Positions 50,440-61,971 of a DNA stretch of 64,000 nt are shown here, one piece after another. Each line of letters starts with the position of its first letter. The first letter of the stretch is position 1. Both the position numbers and the translations under genes were made by a program. Source of the DNA: Metopolophium dirhodum (lineage: Eukaryota > Arthropoda > Insecta > Hemiptera > Aphididae); the NCBI RefSeq assembly GCF_019925205.1, contig NC_083565.1:35554241-35618240 (forward strand), read 5' to 3'. The notes beneath the pieces are model-generated. The model saw only the letters and a program-made list of their open reading frames with translations. It was not told the DNA's origin and did no database searches.

Positions 50440-51230
50440 GCTGGTGGGTCAGTATTATGGATATTGTGTTAAAATTAATTTAATGATATAAAATCATTTT
50501 ATATGAAAAAACGATACTGAGCGAAGAGCCAAAGACTATATTGCAATATGAGTACCTATACTTTATGGTAATGCTGTTAAAGTAATTTTCTCTACATTTA
50601 GTAAAATAGTAGATTGAATTAATTTTCACCAAAAACATTTCATTTGATATACTTTAAAAGATTCAAGTACGTACAATATGAAATACTTATTAAAAGTCTA
50701 AAAATTTGTTAACCCTTGACTATTGAACATTTTATACATTTTTAACTACAAAATAATTAGCAAATTGTTGTTGAATTTTGTCAAAATGTGAACTTTATGA
50801 CAAAAAGTGGTCATGTGTCTTTAATATTTTTGAACAGATATTATAGTAACTATAAGGATCCTTTTAGGTATTACATTTTCAAACTTTTTGACATAGCAAA
50901 GAACTTTTTATTGACAATAATTTTAAAAACAAAACTATTCGAAAAAAATTAAAATGTCTTATCCCCATTATTAGCTCAAAAAGAGTAAAATTATTTTAAA
51001 AATTGTATGGTTTATAAGAAATGCTAATAGGAACATTCGGTGAACAAATCATGTATCTACAATTATTTTTTTTAGTTACACCAATAAAACAAAATCAATT
51101 ATTGTCAAAAATTGGTGTTGCGTTAAAATAACCATTTTTCCTAAATTATCTTTTTGTTTTCTCCGGATCGGGCCGCTTTTAAAATCAGGCAGGGGCAAAT
51201 GCCCACCTTGCCACCCTAATGACGCCACTG
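50440..51230. repeat. Dispersed repeat ending in hAT-like terminus
   Basis: An AAAACGATACTGAGCGAAG module opens near 50505 and internal module blocks follow. The block ends at 51230 with GGGGCAAATGCCCACCTTG then CCCTAATGACGCCACTG, a hAT-like terminus. Sequence to the right (AGTACAACTA) matches the second duplication copy at 57498. The repeat boundary therefore coincides with the left edge of the similarity between the two copies. Confidence 0.6.
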
Positions 51231-53600
51231 AGTACAACTAGAAAATAATACTTACAAATGAAAATTAAGGTAATGCGTCGAGACGATACTTTGGATGTTT
51301 TACTAAAAAGAATACACTTATGCATGGAAATTTTTTACTAAAACGTATGAATACAACTCTGTACGTATGTAGTCTGTATTTCCGACTTCTGTTCAAATTT
51401 CAAATTATCGAATGATTCAAAAGTCGGCTAACAATAAAATAATATTATTATGTTGTTATTTATTTGATAACAATTATTACTATCTTAGTGATAAGTCAGA
51501 ACGATTATCCATTGATAGTACTTTTGACCGATGTGGCGGGCATTTAAATTTTACCCAATTCCAAAACATCGGGAACGCTGCCGCCATGACCACGATTTAA
51601 GAGGGCGTGAAACGTAACACGGGCATTTTATTGTCTCCGTCTTGTATAGCCAATTTACGATCAGCCAATGGCGGATTGAACTTAAATTTTAAATGACGCA
51701 TTTTCACAATTAAGTACTTATTACCACCACCACTACCACCCATTATAACTCATAACGAAGTTAAGATATTTTAAATAAAATGTGGTCAAAAGAGCCAAGA
51801 GGTCAAGCCTTAGCATGTAATTCTGAGCCACAGACTGCCGCGGTGGCATCACCCCCTTTGAAAAGTTGACGCAACTGCTTCAAAAATGAGACTTTCAGCT
51901 CGCCACTGCTACCAGCAGATCGCATAATTTAGCATCATTAGTTATAAATTAGAGGGAATCGACCAATTATGAAACAATTATCAAATTAGCAAATCATAAA
52001 AACCAGAATCATGATATATACATTATTTCAGGAGATATCGCAATGGGTAAATCCTCGCGGGGGACAATCTGTAAATATATTATTATTATTTACTAAGCAC
52101 AAGCGCGAAAAGGAAGGACGTCGACGTCATGCCAATGAGAAATATACGTTTTATTTTTAAAACTTTGACTTTATTCTTTACATGTCTTTGATAATGTAAG
52201 CGTACCTTGAACGCGGTGCTATCGATATAACGAGTTACTTTTACTCTGAAAAAAATAAAAACTACATAATTTAATAAACGTTTTGTTATTATTCAACAAT
52301 AATACCTACTACTAATTGTTATTACTACAATAGTTCTAATAATTCTATAATAGTTTATATAATATAAATTTACTAATTTATAATTTCACGATTACATTGC
52401 AATTCGGTGACTATATTTTCATTATGTACTGGATACATGTTTAAAGTAACGTAATTACAAGTTACTATGTGTACATTATGTTCACCCACTGGTAAACTAC
52501 ATATATATTCGCAAGCGTTGCCCGTCATTCGTGTCATGTTTATTCGCGCCTCTATAAATATTTTTTCATTTTGAACCCCATCACATGTTAGTTTTTCTTC
52601 TACACCAACAGTATTTGCTGTACTTGTTGAATACGATACAGTAAAACCATTCTCATTAGTAACTTCAAATGATCGTTCACTACCACTTTGTACAGAAGTT
52701 TCAATCGATCCGCCATGTTCTATGCCCATGGCTGAAAAACCAGCACTAACACCTGCAGTTATTGTACTTGAAATAGATTCACTATTGCCCACTGTGGACG
52801 ATTGCGTTGAAGATTTTTCAATGCCATATTCAATCTGTGTACTTTTATCAATCTTCATAGTGTATTCTGAATGACAAGTGCCATTTTTACAATAAATAGT
52901 TTTTCCGACAGAATTCCATGCAGTGTCCAATGTAAAAGTATGTTGTTGAAAAAACGACTTTCCGATACGCACGCCCATTGAAAAGTTAGTACATTTTTCT
53001 CTATAAATATCGCACTTTTCTTGTACTGCCAATTGTTTATCGAAGTACCTTTCACAATCAGTTCTTTTTGTCGATCCTGCTACATAAATGAAATAAAAAA
53101 TCACAATATTAAATAAAATATTAGAAAGCTTAAACGTATTCATACTGAATTTATTAAGTCAATACGACAATAAAGATTGAGTGATACAAACAAGTCAAAC
53201 AACGCACATAGGTAGGTTAGTACCTATTATAACTGGTAAATACAATTTTGCACTGTTTTATTCACAATTCACATCTATTTGGTTAACCTATAACCCAAAC
53301 TTGTGATTAATAATGCTTACTAATATATATTATTAATAGATATAAAAATATAAATATACTTATATAATATATATATATATATTATTATGTAATACTCAGA
53401 ATTCAGAAATGTTATCGACTTAATTAGTGCCGATGCGCGTTTGAATACAAATTATGTAATGATTAATATGAACCATGGTTGGCAAAAACCCGGGTCTTAT
53501 CGGGTTTTTTTCAGTAAACACCCATCGGATTTTATTGTAAAAGTATTAAAGTATTAATGGGTTAATACCAAGTATTTGTTAATTATTAATTTTTGTTTGG
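51231..53600. repeat. Segmental duplication, copy A
   Basis: It is matched by copy B at 57498-60080 in the same orientation. Shared landmarks are TACTTACAAATGAAAATTAAGG with AATACACTTATG at the left, GGAAGGACG.CGACGTCAT before the gene's 3' side, the gene itself, and GGTTGGCAAAAAC with GGGTTTTATTGTAAAAGTATTAA at the right. Copy B has about 0.8 kb of extra sequence near 57.84-58.66 kb. Confidence 0.8.
52373..53143 (-). CDS. Secreted Cys-rich protein, paralog A
   Basis: A single-exon gene of 256 residues. MNTFKLSNILFNIVIFYFIY looks like a signal peptide, followed by a mature domain with ten cysteines. The central part (about residues 100-180) is Ser/Thr/Gly-rich with alternating polar and small hydrophobic residues (SSTITAGVSAGFSAMG, SIETSVQSGSERSF). 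Such a pattern is typical of the membrane-inserting hairpin of aerolysin/ETX-like beta-pore proteins, but this is a structural guess. TCDGVQNEKIFIEARINMTRMTG and a C-terminal Cys block follow; NMT is a possible N-glycosylation site. The paralog at 58972-59718 is very similar in the centre and divergent near both ends. It may be a salivary or defence protein. I recognise no named family with certainty. Confidence 0.75.
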   Translation of the reverse strand: MNTFKLSNILFNIVIFYFIYVAGSTKRTDCERYFDKQLAVQEKCDIYREKCTNFSMGVRIGKSFFQQHTFTLDTAWNSVGKTIYCKNGTCHSEYTMKIDKSTQIEYGIEKSSTQSSTVGNSESISSTITAGVSAGFSAMGIEHGGSIETSVQSGSERSFEVTNENGFTVSYSTSTANTVGVEEKLTCDGVQNEKIFIEARINMTRMTGNACEYICSLPVGEHNVHIVTCNYVTLNMYPVHNENIVTELQCNREIIN

Positions 53601-54640
53601 ATTATTCATTAATTATTTACAGGAAAGTTACGTATTTAATACCTTATTAAAAATAAGACTGTTACATTTCTATATTGACCGTTGGTGTGTAATTATTTCC
53701 ATTTTATACTTTTAATTATGTTTGCCTAATTAAAAATATAATTATTAAATTTTTTCAAATTAGTTTAATACTTAAATTGGAAAAATAAATAATACCTATA
53801 AGGTAAAGTTTTCTGAAAATTAACACAAGTTAAAAAAAAATAAGAGTGAGTATCTATTTTATCCGGAAAAGCAGGATTTTTTCAAAATAATGAGTGGGTT
53901 TAATCCAGGAAAACAGCCTGGGTTTTTTTGGGTTGGGCTTTTACGTTCCAACCCTGATATTAAGAACGTATGCGTTTGGCAAATAACTTATTACAGTAAG
54001 CTGCAGCCAATAAAGCAATCACTCGGATTAATTTACTGGTCTGGGCTTGAAACTTATGAAATATTTCATATTTGAAACCGTCTAGTACAACCAACAAAGC
54101 AATTTAACGCTATACAACCATAATGGTGTGCGTTTTTTCCGTGTAGTGTGGATGTATGAGATGTGTACATGTGTTATGGTGTGCGTGAGATTTCGACTGA
54201 TTCGAGCTCTCAGCTTCGACAGGGACTCGTTTAGCAGTTCCACCTAGTCGATTGTATTACAGAAAAATTGACCATTGATCATACAACACAAGCAATATTG
54301 TATGCTGCAATACACGGCCACGTTTTCCCTGCATCAAGCTTGCTTAGGTCTTTTGGATCTAAAAAAATATGCAGCCGAGTGAAAATTGAGAAAATCGTCA
54401 AAACACGAAAGCCTATGGTACGGGTTATTGTACGCTACAATTGTCGTATGCGCTAGTTTTTTCCAAACTTTATTCACTTGCGATAAGTTTTCACGGTTTC
54501 TCTGACCATGCAGGCCGGCGATCAAAAATCTTCAAAATAATAATTGTTTATACACAAATGATTTGCTATACAAATCAATTGGCAAGAGACTAGAGAGCAG
54601 GGTTGTTATGTTTAAAACATCAGAAAGACAACATATTGAT
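53144..54640. other. Duplication edge and non-coding DNA
   Basis: It contains the 5' flank of the secreted-protein gene, a TATATA microsatellite near 53370, and a low-complexity TTAATA stretch with GGGTTTT words (53480-53950). A somewhat GC-richer segment at 54120-54520 has a 62-codon plus reading frame (54268) without any recognisable domain. Confidence 0.45.
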
Positions 54641-55960
54641 TTTATTTGCCTACAGTCATTTTTAAATCTTAAATTTCATAAATTTTGTTAAAAATTGAAC
54701 TTAAATTAAATGCTTATAAAAAAAAACGGTGACAGGATTTTTAATATTTTTCAAATGTCATTGTAATAATATGTAAAGACTCTTGTATTAAATTTTTAAG
54801 CTTTTTTACCCAACAAATAACATTTTATTGACATTCATAGAAAAAACCTAAGAAACTTGAAAACTGAGTATAATCGTAAACAGTTCAAAACAAGTCAACA
54901 ATAAACATATTCAAAATTAAAATGCCACAACTGAAATAATTGCAAGAAAGCATATAGAAATAAAGAAGCATATGTTATAAGTATGTTTCTTTTGTCAATA
55001 TCGCTATAGTAATTAATTCAAGTATCTAAAACAAAGAAAAAAAATCATAGGAATATGCAATTAAAATCGTAAAATAAGTGGTTAAAATAAGAAATAATGA
55101 GTTAATTTTTGAAATATGTAGCCCAAACGTTTTATAGTTTAAATCATTATGGTCATGAAAAAAAAACCTGTGCTCACTTAGAATATCATACCATCAAGCA
55201 GAAAAAATATGAAAACGCACTCAAATCTGCACTCTACTCATAATAAAATGTAAATAAAAATGGTAAAACTTAAGTTAAAAAGTTTAAGTAAACATTAATC
55301 ATAAGATTTAGTTTAATATTCTGTTATATCCATAGATATAAAAAACAAACTTTTTAAATTATTTTATATACCTACAGTTACATCTTATATTATATTATAA
55401 TTTATTACTGCTTACTTAGTAAGAATTTCTTAATTAGTATGTACAAAAAACTGCTGCAAATATAGCAATAAATTACAACAAATAAGTCATATATTTCTAA
55501 ATTTAAAAATAAAATTGAAATATAAATACGGCAAATATGAAAACTATGATAGAATAATTAATAAAGATTTTAAATACTTTTCTCTTTAATTATAAAATTT
55601 TGCTTAAAATTATAAATAAGTCATTGACAAATAATTTTATTCACAAACAAGATTCAGAGTGCAACTGACGGTAATTGGTGATCGCTTAATCTTCTTTAAA
55701 AGAAGTATGTCTTTCCTTGTTGAGAAGTAAGTTCCTTGAATGGGAATGGATTTGACGATCTATAAACCTATAATTTAAATATTTAATTAAATTTGATAAT
55801 TAATATTACTATGATGAATAAATGTACGTAATTTAGGACACTCTTTTAACGATTCATTTAACAGCCTATCAACATTTTCAATATATGTATATCTTTTCAC
55901 AGCTCATGCCAACCATTCTGACAGGTGAATTGTTTGTGTATTGGTTTTCTCTCTTTGAAT
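54641..55960. repeat. Dispersed repeat plus 1-kb duplicated unit
   Basis: Positions 54650-54930 are a fragment of the large module repeat. From about 54940 to 55930 the sequence matches 61880-61971 plus 63024-63940 (words such as AAGAAGCATATGTTATAAGT, CATACCATCAAGCAGAAAAA, TCCTTGTTGAGAAGTAAGTT). The site 54974-54981 (GTTATAAG) is the unoccupied equivalent of the hAT insertion at 61972. The end of the unit (55690-55920) is a broken copy of the coding remnant described at 49868. Confidence 0.75.
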
Positions 55961-56526
55961 AACGAGCAACATGCAAATGTGAGTACAGTAGATCCAATTT
56001 TGTGCTGTTAGCCTTAATATTAGAGATATATGACATAATATTATAATCAAACTTAAAAGCAAAAATATTTTTTAAGGAACCTTATAGAGAAGCACTAAAC
56101 ATTTATTTGTATTTTATTTTTAAAACAAGTTATGGATATTTAAAGATTGTAATATATAATTATTTATTTTTTCGTTTCTTTGACTAAACGGGCTGAGCTC
56201 TTTCAATTAACCAATATATCTCCATGCATATAATTAGATATTATACAAAGTGTCACGTGAAGAGATGAGTATGTTAGTTAATAGCACAGAAAAATAGCTT
56301 TAAAATAAAAACTTAACAACAATATTCTCACCTTTAAGTTTCATAATTCGCTCCAATATTGTATGGCTTCATCTGAGACTGTAGAATTATCTTCACGAAA
56401 GTCAACTTCCTAGTTATTTGTAATTGGTACACCATATCTTTCAGTTTTGAAAACTATAATAAGTATAATCCACTGTATTAACTAAAAACTACAAACCACT
56501 AAGTAACTTTTGGTTTTGGCAAACAT

Positions 56527-56970
56527 TTAAGATGACGCTATACCCACATGCGTTGTCTCCGTCTTACAAATGTACAATAAAGCAAAAACTGTTTTGCGCG
56601 GGAAAGAACCGAGAAGGCTACAATCATAATTAAGAAATGAGAATTTCACCACATAAAAAGGAGAACTATGGTTATTTAATATTGTTTTTATTTTTTTGAT
56701 GTCATTTATATGAAAAAAGTTTTTTAAGTTAGGCAAACACAAACAATAATGGTTTTTGAAACAGTAAGAACTTTTTTCATATAAGTGATATCATTATAAT
56801 AAAAACAACGTTGCACAGCCAAAGTTTTCCTTTTTATGTGGTGAAAATATCGTTTCTTAGTTATGACTGTAGCCTTTTCGCCTCTCGGTTCTTTTGCGCA
56901 CAAAACAGTTTTTGTTATGTTGTACATTTGTAAGACGGAGACAACACACATAGGTATAGCGTCCTCTTAA
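56527..56970. mobile_element. TTAA-flanked MITE (subfamily B)
   Basis: 444 bp including terminal TTAA words: TTAAGATGACGCTATACCCA on the left and GGTATAGCGTCCTCTTAA on the right. The arms pair almost throughout, including TGTCTCCGTCTTACAAATGT, AAGCAAAAACTGTTTTG and CACCACATAAAAAGGAGAAC. The minus reading frames of 71 and 75 codons inside are by-products of the palindrome. Confidence 0.8.
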
Positions 56971-57012
56971 AATCAGAAACTCGAGTAATATACTTACACG
57001 AATGTGTGTGAA

Positions 57013-57459
57013 TTAGACATTATTAGGTATCGAAGACTTTTCCGGGCGAATTAAAATCATCATCTGTAAGGCCTCCAAATCCTTTATTCGCTGTTCATTA
57101 TCTGCTAACTCATCATTGGAGAAAAATAATTTTCTGAAAATTTCAAATTGTAAAAAATATCTAAATAGCTATCCTGAATTATATTAAAAGATTTTACCTC
57201 TTAGATGATTTACTAGTCGTGCTCAGAGTAGTACCAGAGTTGCTGTAAATGATTAAAATTTATTTTTTATAGTTTAAATTACTTCTCTATCTCAGACAAA
57301 TGGTTTGGAGTATGTTTTGAGAGAGACTCTAGCCATACTGGCATACTATCTACAAATTTACTGAGCCTTGTTTATAATCACTAATTGTGAAATGATTACC
57401 GCAGATTCTATGCCAGATAGAATTTGGGATAATCTTTTAATTTGATGATCTTTAGCCAT
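57013..57459 (-). pseudogene. Small multi-exon gene with a frameshift
   Basis: An ATG at 57459 opens MAKDHQIKRLSQILSGIESA and the frame stops after NKAQ near 57361. The next frame continues with LSKFVDSMPVWLESLSK up to SEIE and a donor GAGAA|GTAATT near 57293. Exon 57242-57198 (SGTTLSTTSKSSKR) and exon 57133-57013 (KLFFSNDELADNEQRIKDLE, stop at 57013) follow with GT-AG junctions that keep phase. One base seems lost in the first exon, so this is a recent pseudogene or an assembly error. The C-terminal Glu/Asp/Leu-rich stretch could be helical. No family was recognised. Confidence 0.4.
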
Positions 57460-57497
57460 TATTTCCTTCTATTTTCATTTTTTAGAAGAAATATAAT

Positions 57498-60080
57498 CAG
57501 TACAACTATAAAATAATACTTACAAAATATGAAAATTAAGGTAATGTGCTGAGGCGATACTTTGTATGTTTTACTAAAAAGAATACACTTATGTATGGTA
57601 GTTTTTAACTAAAACGTATGAATACAACTCTGTACGAACGTAGTCGTATTTCTGTTCAAATTTCAATTAATCGAATGATTCAAAAATCAAAAGTCGGCCA
57701 ATATTCAATAATAAAACAATAATTTTATGTTGTTATTTATTTGATAACAATTATTACTATCTTTAGTGATAACTCAGAACGGTTATATATTGGAGGTACT
57801 AATTCTGACCGATATGGTGGGCATTTAAATTTTACTGAAGTGTGAGTGGAAATTCGCTAGACTATACCGGTTTAAAATTATCCCACATTATCCCGCACAG
57901 GGAAACAAAGTTGTCCAAACATCCCGGTGCATTATTTTTCACACTGGTTTAGTCTAGTAAAACATCGGGAACGCTGCCTTGATATTATGACCACGATTTG
58001 AAAGGACGTACCTAAAACGTGAACAGGCATTTTATTGTCTTCATCTTGTATAGGCGTACAGCAAATTTGTACAATTATACGTTCACGGACAAAACTCACA
58101 AAACAACTTTTTTTTTACAAAATCAAAAATAATTAATTTTTTCTATTGATTATTACTATTAATAATATAATAATATTTAATACCAAGTATTACAAAGATG
58201 TACATATACACCGGTTTAGTCTAGAGAATTTCTACATTGATTTTTTGTACACTAATAATAAGTTATTTTTATTTAAAATTTCAACAATTTTGAAGATATA
58301 AAATATGTTTATTGCGATTTCGCCGGCCGTACGCTGGCCACATGTTTGATTCCACTATCGTATTAAATAATTCGCAGTTTTTTTAGAAAAACTAGAAAAA
58401 ATATTAATAATCGGGGGATTAATGAAATTAAAAAGTTGAAACGTCAGTATTTTCAAAAAAATTAACTCTACAAAATGGCTATCTTCGATTTTTTTTGAAA
58501 ATAATTAAATAAAAAAATATATTATTTAACTTTTTTACCAAAACATTAAAATAAATTAAATCGTGAAATATTTGTAGTTCTGTTCCATGTCAGTATTATT
58601 AAAAAACCAGAATTATGATAACTATGATTTCATTACGAGTACATTACCACTACACGGCACACGCCATTGTCATGAGAAGATTTTCTATCGAAGTACAAGT
58701 GCAAGAAGGAAGGACGCCGACGTCATATGCCAATGAGAAATATACATTTTATTTTTAAAACCTTAACTTTATTCTTTACATGTCTTTGATAATACAAGCG
58801 TACCATGTACGCGGTGTTATCGATATAATGAGTTGTTTTTACGCTGACAAAATAAAAACTACATATGTAATTTAATAAATGTTTTTTTTGTTATTCAACA
58901 ATACCTACCTACTACTAATTGTTTACTACAATAGTTATTCTAATAATTCTATAATTGTTTTTAATATAAATTTAAAAATTCATAATTTCACGATTACATT
59001 GCAAGTCGGTGACTATATTTCGATTACGTACTGGATACATTCTTAAATTAACCCAAGTACAGTTGAATATGTGCACATCATGGTTATTGAAATTTAAAAA
59101 ACTATCAACATATTCGCAAAAGTTGCCCGTCATTCGTGTCATGTTTGTTCGCGCCTCTATAAATATTTTTTCATTTTGAACCCCATCACATGTTATTTTT
59201 TCTTCTACGCTAAAAGTATTTGCTGTACTTGTTGAATACGATACAGCATTACCTTTCTGATGAGTAACAGCAAATGATCGTGCACTACCACTTTGTACAG
59301 AAGTTTCAATCGATCCGCCAATTTGTACGCCCATGGCCGAAAAACCAGCACTAACACCTGCAGTTATTGTACCTGAAATAGATCGACTATTGCCCACTGT
59401 GGACGATCTCGTTGAAGATTTTTCATTGCCATACTCAATCTGTGTACTTTTTTCAATCTTGACAGTGTAGTCTGCATGACAAGTGCCATTTTTACAGTAA
59501 AAAATTTTTCCGATAGATTTCCATTCGTTCTCAATTGTAAAATTATGTTGTGCAAAAAACGACACATTAGTTTCAGTCGACTCGTAAAAATGGTTAACAC
59601 ATCTACTTGCATAAATATTACATGGGTTCGTTATTACATATCTTGTCGTTTCTGATACATAAATGAAATGAAAAATCACTATGTTAAATAAAATATTAGG
59701 AAGCTTAAACGTATTCATACTTAATTTATTAAATTTATTTAGTCAATACATTAATACAATAAAGATGAGTGATACAAACAACGCACGTAGGTGTAAGTGT
59801 AACTAATAAAATTTTGCTCTCTTTTATTCACAGTTAATATCTAATTGGTTAACCTATAACCTAAACTTGTGATTAATAATTTATAGTATTTTATACTAAT
59901 GATTATTGTAATACCTACTCAGAAATATTATCGACTTAATTAGTACCAATAGGTTCATTGGTTGGCAAAAACACAACACCTGGTTGGGTCTTATTGGGTT
60001 AGGTCAGAAAAACACCATTTAAAAACCCATAGGGTTTTATTGTAAAAGTATTAATGGGTGGTTTTATCGGTTTAATTTGT
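57498..60080. repeat. Segmental duplication, copy B
   Basis: Counterpart of 51231-53600. Extra sequence at about 57840-58660 includes two similar words, CACTGGTTTAGTCTAG (57940) and CACCGGTTTAGTCTAG (58208), and GCTAGACTATACCGGTTTAAA inverted nearby. This suggests insertion of a separate small element in copy B. Confidence 0.8.
58972..59718 (-). CDS. Secreted Cys-rich protein, paralog B
   Basis: A single-exon gene of 248 residues in the second half of the segmental duplication. The signal peptide (MNTFKLPNILFNIVIFHFIY) and central Ser/Thr/Gly region (SGTITAGVSAGFSAMG, SIETSVQSGSARSF) are nearly the same as in paralog A. Residues about 22-60 and the loop before the last 35 residues differ strongly and have different lengths. 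Eight cysteines remain of ten: one is lost near the N-terminus and one in the EYVDS segment, consistent with loss of a disulfide pair. Intact frame and flanks suggest a functional gene. Possible aerolysin-like beta-pore architecture is again inferred only from the residue pattern. Confidence 0.75.
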   Translation of the reverse strand: MNTFKLPNILFNIVIFHFIYVSETTRYVITNPCNIYASRCVNHFYESTETNVSFFAQHNFTIENEWKSIGKIFYCKNGTCHADYTVKIEKSTQIEYGNEKSSTRSSTVGNSRSISGTITAGVSAGFSAMGVQIGGSIETSVQSGSARSFAVTHQKGNAVSYSTSTANTFSVEEKITCDGVQNEKIFIEARTNMTRMTGNFCEYVDSFLNFNNHDVHIFNCTWVNLRMYPVRNRNIVTDLQCNREIMNF

Positions 60081-60089
60081 TATTTTTGC

Positions 60090-60428
60090 TAAGAGGACGC
60101 CACATCCGCATATGTTGTCTCCGTCTTACAAACGCGTAACATACCAAATTTACGCTCAGAAATTCAAGTTTTATGCCGTTGGCTTAAAAATTAGAGTGAA
60201 TCGCGACCTATTGTAAAACTTGATGGTAAGAACATTAACTGTGTTTTTACGATAATTCAGTTTTTAGGTGAGTTATAGCGTGTATTAATAAATGTAAATT
60301 AAATATGCTCATAACTAACTTAAAAACTGAATTATCGTAAAAAAACACAGATAATGTTCTTACTTCTTATACGCTTACCATCAAGTTTTATAATAGGTCG
60401 ATTCACTCTAATTTTTAAGCTAACGCCA
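60090..60428. mobile_element. TTAA-type MITE (subfamily A), right end missing
   Basis: The left end CTAAGAGGACGCCACATCCG is followed by TGTTGTCTCCGTCTTACAAA. The arms pair over GCTTAAAAATTAGAGTGAAT and ATGGTAAGAACATTA. After CTAATTTTTAAGCTAACGCC (about 60428) the family sequence stops, so the right terminal segment is deleted. A 12-base direct insertion, TTCTTATACGCT, sits in the right arm. Confidence 0.65.
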
Positions 60429-60619
60429 TCTTAATTGTGTGGTAATCTATTTTATATTTTTATGTGTCAACTTATTATAACTAATATTATCATTAATACG
60501 TGTGTGAAATAAAACCGTGCACAGGTACCACAGAATAAACCGAATAAACAGTGCAGGTACCGCTGGTAAACGACCGGATAAACGACGATAATATCAATTA
60601 CTGATAAATGTAGGTCCGA

Positions 60620-61971
60620 GCAATCGACGGGACCGCGATGTAGAGAAGATTTTTGAATGAGAAAAACAATTTTGAGCGAAGACGGATAGTAAGAAGCCTA
60701 TGATATATTGATATTACTGAGAATATTATTTTGATGATATTATTGTGAATAAAGTAATTTATATAGTTACCTATATTTACGTGGACCGTTGTTTTAAATT
60801 TGCAATCCTTAGCTATAAAAGGTGGATAAGTGGATGTCGCTCTGCTGTACAGTAGGTTACAAGTGGGTCACTGTAATGGATGGTGTTAAATTTGAATTCA
60901 ATGATATAATATCATTGTATAAGAAAAACGTTTCTGAGCGAAAACGGTCAGTCAGCCTATGATAGGAGCCTATGAAATAAGTATATTTGATGATATTATT
61001 GTGAATTAAGTAATTTATATATAACCTATTTACGTGGAGCCTTGTTTTAAATTTTCAATCCTTAGCCATAAAAGTTAAACATTTTATACATTTTTAACTA
61101 CAAAATAATTAATAAATTATAAATTTGATAAATGTTGTCGAAATTTGAACTTTAAATGCTTATAAAAAGAAATTGTGCATAATATGTATTTTTAATATTT
61201 GTCAACTGCTATTAGAACGATATATCAGGAGCCTTATATTAAATTTTCACGCTTTTTTACCCAACAAATAAAAATTTATTGTTATTTATAGAAAAAAAAA
61301 CTAAAAAAATTGAAAACTGACAATGTTGACAAAACAACAGCAGAAAGAAAACATATTGAATTTGTTTGACCCTAGCCCCCCCCTCCCCCCTTCCTGGAGT
61401 CGCCGCGGATATTATTGTATACCTACGAAAAACGATTCTGAGCGGTGACCGCGGTTTGTCAGTGTGGATATTTTATATAATATTTATATTGTTATTACTT
61501 GTTATTAATACGGAAGCTGGCAAGTTGAATTAATATTATAAAATAGTTATTCTTGGTTATTTAATATGTATTTTCCTCCAAATTTGTACATAAAATAACT
61601 ATAAAAAAATAACCGTGATTTATATTTTTGAGATTTTTTAGTTACGGAATAACCTACTTACATGGAACTTTGTTGTAAGTTTTCAATCCTTAGCTATACA
61701 ATTTGAACATAACATTTTTAACTACAAAATCATTTTTAAATTTTAAATTTTTCATTGTAACAATATATTAAGAGCCTTGTATTATATTTTCAATCTTTTA
61801 TACCCAACAAATAAGATTTAATTGACATTCATAGAAAAATAACATAAACAGGTTGAAAACTGAGTCTAAACAGCTCAAAATAAGTCAACAATAAAAATAT
61901 TCAAAATTTAAATCCCACAACTGAAATAATTGAAAGAAATCATATAGAAATAAAGAAGCATATGTTATAAG
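60620..61971. repeat. Dispersed repeat copies
   Basis: Partial modules at 60655-60820, 60830-61320 and 61420-61870, each opened by the AAAACG.TTCTGAGCG end word. A C-rich string (CCCCCCCTCCCCCC) lies at 61376-61391. The tail 61880-61971 belongs to the 1-kb duplicated unit that the next element interrupts. Confidence 0.65.

Noticed and set aside
43999..51230. A single 7.2 kb transposon bounded by CAGTGGCG and CGCCACTG
   Set aside because: The flanking 8-mers do not match and the interior contains several independent, differently oriented repeat copies, so it is treated as a composite.
54268..54456. 62-codon plus reading frame in a GC-richer patch
   Set aside because: No domain, no splice context and an overlapping antisense frame of equal quality.
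56527..56951. Two overlapping minus reading frames of 71 and 75 codons
   Set aside because: They fall wholly within a palindromic MITE; similarity between them reflects the inverted repeat.
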